A stretch of DNA of 6,057 nt, taken from Planctomycetota bacterium (GTDB lineage: Bacteria; Planctomycetota; Planctomycetia; Planctomycetales; Planctomycetaceae). The position numbers and the translations under genes were made by a program. The stretch spans positions 1-6,057 of the forward strand of contig JAEYWB010000145.1 in the NCBI GenBank assembly GCA_023429275.1, written 5' to 3'. Below the pieces are notes generated by a model. That model was not told the origin of the DNA and did not search any database. It worked only from the letters and a program-made list of their open reading frames with translations. This document shows, piece by piece, positions 1 to 5,396 of this stretch (positions are counted from its first letter, which is position 1; each line of letters starts with the position of its first letter).

Positions 1-11
1 CGAGGCCAACC

Positions 12-830
12 GTGCCGAAGAAAGCTGCGAAGTCCCCGGCGAAGAAGAAGCCGGCCTCTTCTCCCGTTGTGCGTCCAGAGTCGATTGAGGCGTCGGTTTC
101 CGAGTCACCCCGCCTCCGGGTCGGAACCAGCGGCTACAGCTACAAGGAATGGAAGGGATCGTTCTACCCCGAAAAGCTGCCTGCGAAGCAGATGCTCGCC
201 TACTACGCGAGCCAGTTTCCGACGGTCGAGTCGAACGACACGTTCCGCGGCATCCCGAAGCCGGAGGCCCTCGCGGGACGGGCCTCGCAGGTCCCGGAGT
301 CGTTTCGGTTCGCCCTGAAGGCCCCACAGGCGATCACGCACTTCAAGCGGCTGAGCGAGGAAGCGGCCGCGGTGGCAGTCGAGTTCTTTGGCGTCGCCGC
401 GACCCTGGGGAAGCGGCTCGGGCCGATCCTCCTTCAGCTTCCGCCGAACTTCAAGAAGGACGTCGAGCGGCTCGACGCGTTTCTCGGCGCGGTCCCCTCG
501 CCCGTCGGGGCGGGATGCGGCCTCGCGTTCGAGTTCCGTCACGAGAGCTGGCTCGATGACGAGGTCTTTGAATGCCTCCGTTCACACAAAACCGCGCTCG
601 TCTGGGCCGACAGTGACGAGGGGCCTGTCCCGCCGACCGTGGCGACGGCGCCTTGGGGCTACCTGCGGCTCCGCCGCGAGGCCTACACTCGAAAAGAGCT
701 CTCATGCTGGCTCGCCGCGATTCGCGAGCAGAGCTGGACCGACGCGTACGTCTACTTCAAGCATGAAGAGACGGGGAGCGGTCCGCGGTACGGGCATGAG
801 TTCCTCGAACTTGCCGGAGCCGGGGAATAG
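12..830 (+). CDS. DUF72 (YecE-like) family protein with lysine-rich N-terminal tail
   Basis: The 272-residue product matches the DUF72/YecE family, a TIM-barrel-like fold of uncertain biochemical role and probably cytoplasmic. Visible family signatures are VGTSGYSYKEW (37-47), the VESNDTF segment (72-78), a KAPQAITH segment (103-110), LQLPPNF (141-147), AFEFRHESW (172-180) and a C-terminal YVYFKHE (246-252). The core has normal family length. Ahead of it, residues 1-35 are rich in Lys, Ala, Pro and Ser and resemble a disordered basic tail. The chosen start is the GTG at 12, preceded by GAGG at 2-5 with six bases between. The frame stays open to the window edge, so an earlier start cannot be excluded; a GTG at 69 would remove most of the tail. 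Where relatives commonly read NNTFYR, this protein reads NDTFRG, so the usual Tyr is absent. Family assignment is firm; function is unknown. Confidence 0.88.
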   Translation: MPKKAAKSPAKKKPASSPVVRPESIEASVSESPRLRVGTSGYSYKEWKGSFYPEKLPAKQMLAYYASQFPTVESNDTFRGIPKPEALAGRASQVPESFRFALKAPQAITHFKRLSEEAAAVAVEFFGVAATLGKRLGPILLQLPPNFKKDVERLDAFLGAVPSPVGAGCGLAFEFRHESWLDDEVFECLRSHKTALVWADSDEGPVPPTVATAPWGYLRLRREAYTRKELSCWLAAIREQSWTDAYVYFKHEETGSGPRYGHEFLELAGAGE

Positions 831-852
831 ACTTCGATCGCTCCTTTTCACA

Positions 853-878
853 GCCGCGGGTCGTGCGCCCCTCGCGGC
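853..878 (+). other. Inverted repeat between DUF72 gene and membrane-protein gene
   Basis: GCCGCGGG at 853-860 pairs with CTCGCGGC at 871-878: eight pairs including one G-U, with a 10-base loop. It begins 22 bases after the DUF72 stop codon. No T tract follows, so it is not a textbook intrinsic terminator. It could stabilise a 3' end, attenuate readthrough, or be chance in GC-rich DNA. Confidence 0.3.
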
Positions 879-879
879 C

Positions 880-896
880 GTTCGAATGACTCGAAC
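880..896 (+). promoter_or_regulatory. Small hairpin abutting a ribosome-binding site
   Basis: GTTCGA at 880-885 and TCGAAC at 891-896 form a perfect six-pair stem around the loop ATGAC. The stem ends immediately before AGGA at 897-900, the likely ribosome-binding site of the gene starting at 912. A hairpin here could affect ribosome access. No regulatory partner is visible and the stem is short, so this is tentative. Confidence 0.3.
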
Positions 897-911
897 AGGA
901 TCGGCTCCACG

Positions 912-1406
912 ATGAGCTACTTCACGCTCCTCCACGTCGTCATCAGCCTGCTGGGGATCGCCTCGGGCTTCGTCGTCCTCGGCGGGTTTCTGATCGGCAG
1001 CGAGGCCCGTGATCGACTTCGCGGCTCGAACGCTTTCTTCCTCGTCACGACGATCGCCACGAATGCGACCGGATTCGGTTTCCCGTTCGTCAAGCTGCTC
1101 CCGTCGCACCTCCTGGCCGCCCTCTCGCTTGCGGTCCTCGCTGTGGCGGTCTACGCCCGCTACTCCCGAACGCTGGCCGGCCGTTGGAATGCGGTCTACG
1201 TCGCGACATCGATCTTCGCGCTGTACGTCAACGTGCTCGTCTTCGTCGTGCAGGCGTTTCTCAAGGTCGCCCTCCTTCAGAAGCTCGCTCCGACGCAGCA
1301 GAGCCCGCCATTCGCTGTCGCCCAGCTCGCGACACTGGCGGCGTTCGTCGCCATCGGGATCGTGGCGGTGAAGCGAGCGGCGGCCCCCGCAGTCAATCCG
1401 GCCTGA
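912..1406 (+). CDS. Small multi-pass membrane protein of unknown function
   Basis: I do not recognise a named family for this 164-residue protein. It is strongly hydrophobic, with about five candidate membrane segments near residues 6-28, 40-59, 65-82, 94-117 and 133-153. Charged residues cluster in short linkers (EARDRLRG at 31-38, RYSRTLAGR at 83-91), which fits an inner-membrane protein with almost no soluble domain. The stretch TTIATNATGFGFPF (46-59) is rich in Thr, Gly and Phe and may be a conserved intramembrane motif. No signal peptide, cofactor motif or catalytic residue set is evident. The ATG at 912 is preceded by AGGA at 897-900, an 11-base spacing that is slightly long. It follows the DUF72 gene by 81 bases on the same strand; co-transcription is possible but unproven. 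Confidence 0.78.
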   Translation: MSYFTLLHVVISLLGIASGFVVLGGFLIGSEARDRLRGSNAFFLVTTIATNATGFGFPFVKLLPSHLLAALSLAVLAVAVYARYSRTLAGRWNAVYVATSIFALYVNVLVFVVQAFLKVALLQKLAPTQQSPPFAVAQLATLAAFVAIGIVAVKRAAAPAVNPA

Positions 1407-1412
1407 CCGTTT

Positions 1413-1440
1413 CGCCGCGACTCGCCAGATGAGCGCGGCG
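1413..1440 (+). terminator. Strong hairpin just after the membrane-protein stop codon, possible terminator without T tract
   Basis: CGCCGCG at 1413-1419 is perfectly complementary to CGCGGCG at 1434-1440. The stem continues past a bulged A with CTC (1421-1423) pairing GAG (1431-1433), leaving a seven-base loop. It starts seven bases after the stop codon. There is no downstream T run, so Rho-independent termination is doubtful, but the position suits a 3'-end or processing structure. The rest of the 1407-1519 gap shows no convincing promoter. Confidence 0.35.
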
Positions 1441-1519
1441 CTGCACTCGGCAGTACCATGCAGACTGGCCGCGCTCCGCTGTTGCGTCGCGGTAACACAT
1501 TGATCCAGGAGATTTCTCG

Positions 1520-2302
1520 ATGTCCATTGCCGACGCCTTCCGCCTCGATGGCAAGCGTCTCTTCATCACCGGCGGCAGCCGCGGACTTGGACGGGAAATG
1601 GCCCTTGCCATCGCGGGGGCCGGGGCGGACGTCGTCCTGGTCGGACGGGACCCGTCGAGCCTCGAGGCGACCGCCACCGACATCCGTGCCCTCGGCCGTT
1701 CGGCGGAGACTCTCGTCGGCGACGTCGGCATTCCGGAGGAGTGCGAGCGGATCTGCGAACTCGCTCTCAAGCAGCACGGGCCGTTCGATATCCTGATCAA
1801 CAATGTCGGCGGACGGCGGATCAATGTCCCCCTCCACGAGCAGACCCTCGCGGAGTGGCGTCAGATCCTCGACCTCAACCTGACGAGCACCTTCCTCTGC
1901 ATGAAGTACCTCGGCGGCGCGATGCTCGCCCGCGGCCAGGGGGGGCGGATCATCAACATCGCCTCCATCTCGGGGCTCGTGGCGAATCGTGGCATCGGCG
2001 GCCGGAGCTACGAGACCTCGAAGGCCGCCGTCATCCAGCTGACCCGGGCCGCCGCGGCCGACTGGGCGCCGCACGGAATCACCGTGAACGCCATCTGCCC
2101 CGGCGGCTACATGACCGAGCCGAACCAGCGCTGGCAGCGGCTCGATCCGACAATCATCGAGAAGGCCCAGGCCCAGATTCCCCAGGGGGTGTTCGGACGC
2201 CCCGAAGACCTCGGCCCCCTGGCGGTCTACCTCGCAAGCGATTCGTCGAGGTACATGACCGGAGCGACGCTCGTGATCGACGGCGGATACACGGTGTGGT
2301 AG
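1520..2302 (+). CDS. Short-chain dehydrogenase/reductase (SDR), classical type
   Basis: This 260-residue protein is a classical SDR, a soluble NAD(P)(H)-dependent oxidoreductase acting on an alcohol/ketone pair. The glycine-rich nucleotide motif TGGSRGLG lies at 17-24, the NNVGG motif at 94-98 and the structural Asn at N120. The catalytic set is S149 (S151 is an alternative), Y164 and K168 within the YxxxK motif. A PGG segment follows (ICPGGYMTEP), and the end DGGYTVW is typical. Arg21 in the glycine loop and Arg43 after beta strand 2, with no acidic residue at that strand end, suggest NADP(H) preference; this is inference. Overall form resembles gluconate 5-dehydrogenase or polyol-dehydrogenase-like SDRs, but the substrate cannot be read from sequence. 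The ATG at 1520 has a good AGGAG at 1507-1511, eight bases upstream. Length is normal and no defect is seen. Confidence 0.93.
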   Translation: MSIADAFRLDGKRLFITGGSRGLGREMALAIAGAGADVVLVGRDPSSLEATATDIRALGRSAETLVGDVGIPEECERICELALKQHGPFDILINNVGGRRINVPLHEQTLAEWRQILDLNLTSTFLCMKYLGGAMLARGQGGRIINIASISGLVANRGIGGRSYETSKAAVIQLTRAAAADWAPHGITVNAICPGGYMTEPNQRWQRLDPTIIEKAQAQIPQGVFGRPEDLGPLAVYLASDSSRYMTGATLVIDGGYTVW

Positions 2303-2315
2303 CGAGCGGGGAGGA

Positions 2316-2335
2316 GGCCGGAATTCCTGTCGGCC
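2316..2335 (+). other. Hairpin after the SDR gene
   Basis: GGCCG at 2316-2320 pairs with CGGCC at 2331-2335, extendable by one G-T pair, starting 14 bases beyond the SDR stop codon. A restriction-site-like palindrome, GGAATTCC, overlaps the loop. No T tract follows. It may be a weak 3'-end structure or chance. Confidence 0.22.
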
Positions 2336-2437
2336 GGGGTGAGATCTCCAGACCAGGCCTGCCGAGTCCTGTCAGCTGGCGCAATCCGGGTACGATGACA
2401 CGGAACGTGTCCGGTCGATCGCGAGCAGCCGACGGGA

Positions 2438-2447
2438 TATTCGAATA
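2438..2447. other. Perfect 10-base palindrome upstream of the hydrolase gene
   Basis: TATTCGAATA is a perfect palindrome and is AT-rich against a GC-rich background. It lies about 60 bases before the hydrolase start codon and about 20 bases before a candidate -10 element. The arrangement would suit a small dimeric repressor site, but a single copy is weak evidence. Confidence 0.2.
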
Positions 2448-2469
2448 CGCATCGCCGGTTGCCGTTCGC

Positions 2470-2475
2470 TATCAT
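2470..2475 (+). promoter_or_regulatory. Candidate -10 element for the hydrolase gene
   Basis: TATCAT matches the sigma-70 -10 consensus at five of six positions and sits 32 bases before the ATG at 2508. No recognisable -35 hexamer lies 16-18 bases upstream. A second, more distant candidate pairs CTGTCA (2369-2374) with TACGAT (2391-2396) over a 16-base spacer. Neither can be confirmed from sequence alone. Confidence 0.22.
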
Positions 2476-2507
2476 TCGGCGCGGGCTTCCCCTGGGTACC
2501 GTTGGCC

Positions 2508-3338
2508 ATGTCCCGGTTCATTCGACGTCCCGTCGTCTGGTTCGGCGTGATATGGCTCGCGACGAACCTTCTCGCCGTCTGGTTGCTGGAGATCTGGGAC
2601 GAAACACCCGTCAAGCCGCGTCGGCCCGACGTCTCCGAGCGGGCGGAAGATCTCTACGATCGTCCTGGCGTTTCTGGAACCCCGGTCTGGGGAGAGGCGG
2701 CGGAGACGCCTGCTTCGAGTGTCCTGAACTGCAGGCTGCTGCGTCCGGAGTCGGCTTCCAGACCGGTTCCGCTCGTCGTCTTTCTCCACGGGGCGGGGGA
2801 GCGGGGACACGACAACGTCTCGCAGCTGAGCGGGCTACCCGATCAGCTTTCCGAACCCGATATGCAGTCCCGCTTCCCGTGCGTCTGTCTCGCCCCGCAG
2901 TGTCCGCGGGGGGATTCCTGGGGCCGGCACATGGACGAGCTCGAACGGCTCGTCGAGCACTGGCGGGCCGATCCGCAGGTCGATCCCTGCCGGGTGTACC
3001 TGACCGGGCTGTCGATGGGGGGATTCGGTTCCTGGGAACTGGTCGCACGTCGGCCCGACCTCTTCGCCGCAGTTGTGCCGATCTGCGGAGGAGGGGAGCC
3101 GGCAAGGGCTCGGGACCTTGCGGTGCTGCCGATCTGGGCGGTTCACGGCGAAGACGACGACGTTGTGCCGGTCTCTCAGACCCGGAGCATGATCGAGGCG
3201 GTCCGCTCCGCCGGCGGAGAGCCGCGATATACGGAGATGCCCGGTGTCGGGCACAACGCCTGGACCCCCGCCTACCGCGACCCTGACGGGGTCATTCCCT
3301 GGATGTTCCAGCAGAAGCGGCAGGATTGTCCTCAGTAG
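2508..3338 (+). CDS. Membrane-anchored alpha/beta hydrolase (esterase/peptidase-like)
   Basis: The 276-residue product is a serine hydrolase of the alpha/beta fold, resembling the predicted peptidase/PHB-depolymerase-like group. Residues 11-28 form one hydrophobic segment after a basic start (RFIRRP), read as a signal anchor or uncleaved signal peptide placing the enzyme outside the cytoplasm. The oxyanion-hole segment FLHGAGERG is at 92-100. The nucleophile elbow GLSMGG (167-172) gives Ser169, HGEDDDVVP (213-221) gives the likely acid Asp217, and GVGHNAW (246-252) gives His249, so the triad is complete. The likely reaction is hydrolysis of an ester or peptide bond; the substrate is unknown. 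I start at the ATG at 2508; a TTG at 2502 would add two residues. No clear Shine-Dalgarno is seen. Its last 47 bases overlap the end of the convergent SUMF1 reading frame. Confidence 0.87.
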   Translation: MSRFIRRPVVWFGVIWLATNLLAVWLLEIWDETPVKPRRPDVSERAEDLYDRPGVSGTPVWGEAAETPASSVLNCRLLRPESASRPVPLVVFLHGAGERGHDNVSQLSGLPDQLSEPDMQSRFPCVCLAPQCPRGDSWGRHMDELERLVEHWRADPQVDPCRVYLTGLSMGGFGSWELVARRPDLFAAVVPICGGGEPARARDLAVLPIWAVHGEDDDVVPVSQTRSMIEAVRSAGGEPRYTEMPGVGHNAWTPAYRDPDGVIPWMFQQKRQDCPQ

Positions 3339-3810
3339 TCGCAGCGACCGCGACGGAGGCGGCCCCTTCGACGACATCGCACGCGACGCGGAAGCCGACG
3401 TAGCGGTTCCGCTTCCACGGGGGAGTCATCGGATAGTTGATGCGGCAAACCTCGCCGACGAACGTCCAGTCCCCTCCACGAACGACCTTCAGGAATCCGG
3501 CTGACGGCCCCTGCGGATCGACGGCGGGAGACCGCTGGTAATACGACCGGTCGAACCAGTCCGAACACCACTCCCAGACGTTCCCGCGCATGTCATGGAG
3601 GCCGAAGTCGTTGGCCGGGTAAGACCCGACCCGGGTGATCGGAAGGGCGGGCTGGATGGCGACATTGACACCGCTCTCGTCATCCGCCGGCCTCACGGAA
3701 CTCCATTGGAAGGGCTCGCTCTTCCCGCTGCGGCAGGCGTACTCCCACTCGGCCTCGGTCGGGAGTCGGTAGCGGCGTCCGGCCTCCCTCTCATCAGGCA
3801 GATCCGAAAG
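3292..3810 (-). pseudogene. C-terminal half of SUMF1 domain, cut off by an in-frame TGA
   Basis: Directly after the TGA at 3811-3813 the same minus-strand frame continues open for 172 codons and encodes the missing part of the SUMF1/FGE-like fold. Counting from the TTG at 5343, motifs are LSDLPDEREA (512-521), RRYRLPTEAEWEYACRSG (523-540), GLHDMRGNVWEWCSDW (581-596), VVRGGDW (620-626) and GFRVAC (650-655). All are normal family signatures in normal order, so there has been no frameshift or sequence decay. A good internal start is lacking: the first start-type codon giving a sizeable product is a GTG at 3696, which would yield a fragment of the fold. The final residues form an Ala/Val/Thr-rich tail after the domain, where the frame overlaps the hydrolase gene. 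Only one of the two active-site Cys of true FGE is present (C633), so formylglycine-forming activity is unlikely. Confidence 0.8.
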
Positions 3811-3813
3811 TCA
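3811..3813 (-). other. Premature in-frame TGA inside the SUMF1 domain
   Basis: The minus-strand codons read ATC TGA CTT, between HEYWI and LSDLP. SUMF1 relatives commonly have a variable, often basic residue just before a Leu-Ser pair at this point, so a CGA (Arg) to TGA transition is the simplest origin. Readthrough or a base-call error are the alternatives. It is the only stop between 5343 and 3295 in this frame. Confidence 0.9.
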
Positions 3814-5343
3814 GATCCAGTACTCGTGGGCTTCATTCCACGTCACGTTCTCGACCGGGAAGGACTCGCGAGGGTTCTCCGCGTCGCTGGCGTGGAAGCT
3901 CGGGTTCGTTCCCATGACCGCCTGGAACTCGCGCTGAGTCACCTCGTGAACTCCGATCGAGAACGGGACGCTGATTCGAACCTTGTGGACGGGGGACTCG
4001 GGGGGCGGTGGAGCGTCGTTTCCCTCATCGGGAATCCCCATCTCGAATTCCCCGGCTGGTAACAGCATGAGCGTCATCCCGATCGAATTGGTCATCGTTC
4101 CCCCCGGCGCCTGGTCGGTCGACCGGGCAGGGGGGAGGACGCGGGTCTCTTCCGACGGAGGCTCATACGCCCCGAGCCGCGTCTCGATCTCCTTCGTGAG
4201 GAGTCCCGCGGGAGTCTCGCGGGAGTGCATGACGTGCCACAGCCCCCGGTCGACGTCGTCGCTGACGAAGCGAACCGATCCATCCAGGAACAGGACGTTG
4301 ACACCGTCCGGATGCTGGCTTCGGGCCCCCGCCTGGTCGTTGCGATCGACGTACGGGACGCAGGGCATCCGCTGCTCCGCCAGGAACTCCTTGCCGACCG
4401 TTTCGTGCAGCTTGCCGCATCCGAGGAGATCGTCCGACCGCTCCCACGTGTTGTTCGGTCCGCAGGCGTCTCCCGAGACGCCGTGCGCCCAGGTGATGCT
4501 GCTGCCAACCTGACCGAGTGCCCAGACGCCGCGGGGATCGAGCGGATGCACGCCGGCTCGTACCTCCTCGACGGCAACAAGCGTCGACTGGCCGTTCTGG
4601 AAGGTGTCGATCGGGAAGGCGTGATTGATCCCGGCCACGCCGGTCCCGATGAGTTCGAACCTCGGTGGATTCTCGCCGAGAACGAGCTCCAGCCCGTCGA
4701 ACCGGGGCTGCCCCGGGGATTCCGGCAGGAAGCGGTGGTTGTGGGAGCCCCCGTTGATCGCGTAGTTCCCGCGCCCGCTGGCCGCGCCGGTGGCGGTTCC
4801 GTCTTCAGACTCCGCCCACCCGAAGAGGAACGGGTTGTCTCCCCGGTTCCATTCATCAGCGGGACAAACGAACTCCAGCGGACGCTCCAGCCGTGCCGGG
4901 GTGTTCGGCTCCATGAGAAGCGGAGCGGAGCGGTCGAACCGGTTCGCGAGTTGCTCCTGCCCGAGGAAGGGGAGCAGGAGCTGCGCCCAGTTCTCGTGAG
5001 TGATGAGGTCGATCTGCTTCACCTGGTTCAGCATCACTGTCTGCAGCGGCCCGAGACGCCAGACGGCGGCCGGTGGAAGAGACCGGTAGGTCTCGTGGTA
5101 TTGCTGCAGTGCGGAGCCGATCCGCTCGAGATTGTGGACACAGGTCGTCCGTCGCGACTGCTCCCGCAGCGCCAGGACGGCCGGGATGAGGATGGAGAGG
5201 ACCATTCCGGCGATGACTGCCAGAACGAGGATCTCCATGAGAGTCACGCCGCCCCGCGTCGCCACGGCCCCGCCGGGACGGGAAGGAGACGGCCGGGGTC
5301 CTCCCCGCCAGCCGGAGCTTCGTCTTAAGCAGATGGCGCGCAA
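3811..5343 (-). CDS. DUF1559 prepilin-like protein fused to a truncated SUMF1 domain
   Basis: The translated part is 510 residues. A prepilin methylation motif, GG-VTLMEILVLAVIAG, predicts cleavage after Gly32, with Glu at +5 and a hydrophobic helix to about residue 59; this is the type II secretion/type IV pilus pseudopilin form. The DUF1559 body follows, from CVHNLERIGSALQQYH (68-83) to the H-x9-DG signature (H344, D354-G355) and VRFVSDD. After an apparently disordered linker (about 390-418), NSIGMTLMLLPAGEFEMG (419-436) opens a SUMF1/FGE-like domain that stops at TGA after HEYWI; its remainder lies in the same frame downstream. The TTG start at 5343 is favoured by GGGGAG at 5351-5356, seven bases upstream. 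A GTG at 5265 would give a shorter leader (MATRGGVTLMEI). The pseudopilin helix should place the body on the outer face of the membrane. It lies 53 bases after the EF-hand gene, probably in one operon. Confidence 0.85.
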   Translation of the reverse strand: MRAICLRRSSGWRGGPRPSPSRPGGAVATRGGVTLMEILVLAVIAGMVLSILIPAVLALREQSRRTTCVHNLERIGSALQQYHETYRSLPPAAVWRLGPLQTVMLNQVKQIDLITHENWAQLLLPFLGQEQLANRFDRSAPLLMEPNTPARLERPLEFVCPADEWNRGDNPFLFGWAESEDGTATGAASGRGNYAINGGSHNHRFLPESPGQPRFDGLELVLGENPPRFELIGTGVAGINHAFPIDTFQNGQSTLVAVEEVRAGVHPLDPRGVWALGQVGSSITWAHGVSGDACGPNNTWERSDDLLGCGKLHETVGKEFLAEQRMPCVPYVDRNDQAGARSQHPDGVNVLFLDGSVRFVSDDVDRGLWHVMHSRETPAGLLTKEIETRLGAYEPPSEETRVLPPARSTDQAPGGTMTNSIGMTLMLLPAGEFEMGIPDEGNDAPPPPESPVHKVRISVPFSIGVHEVTQREFQAVMGTNPSFHASDAENPRESFPVENVTWNEAHEYWI

Positions 5344-5350
5344 TGCGTTT

Positions 5351-5356
5351 CTCCCC
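5351..5356 (-). promoter_or_regulatory. Ribosome-binding site supporting the TTG start
   Basis: On the minus strand, GGGGAG lies seven bases ahead of the TTG at 5343. This spacing supports TTG as the start of the pseudopilin fusion, despite the unusually long 32-residue leader it implies. The competing GTG at 5265 has only a GGCGGGG run close to it. Confidence 0.5.
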
Positions 5357-5396
5357 AGGGCTTCCCGTTACGAGACCAGGCGATCGACTGCGGCGT

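Noticed and set aside
1277..2074. Minus-strand frame of 265 codons opposite the SDR gene
   Set aside because: It shows no protein-family motifs and lies across two well-supported plus-strand genes.
2394..2552. Small plus-strand frame beginning with an ATG ahead of the hydrolase
   Set aside because: It has no ribosome-binding site or recognisable motif, has ordinary non-coding composition, and runs into the hydrolase gene in another frame.
3370..3450. Diversity-generating retroelement variable region in the SUMF1 C-terminus
   Set aside because: The domain type and location fit known targets, but there is no AAC/AAT-rich variable stretch, no template repeat and no reverse transcriptase in the window.
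3696..3811. Frameshift or programmed frameshift explaining the split SUMF1 domain
   Set aside because: Direct translation shows the two halves are in the same frame, separated by exactly one stop codon.
3811..3813. TGA as a selenocysteine codon
   Set aside because: The position does not align with a Cys in SUMF1 relatives, and no convincing SECIS hairpin follows on the minus strand. The best local stem is only four pairs (GCCT/AGGC).
3811..3813. Genetic-code reassignment of TGA to a sense codon
   Set aside because: Trp is encoded by TGG throughout, and the membrane protein, the EF-hand gene and the SUMF1 frame itself end at TGA at sensible places.
4225..5328. Long plus-strand open frame (367 codons) opposite the pseudopilin gene
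   Set aside because: It has no recognisable domain and arises from codon bias of the real minus-strand gene; the DUF1559 motifs decide the strand.
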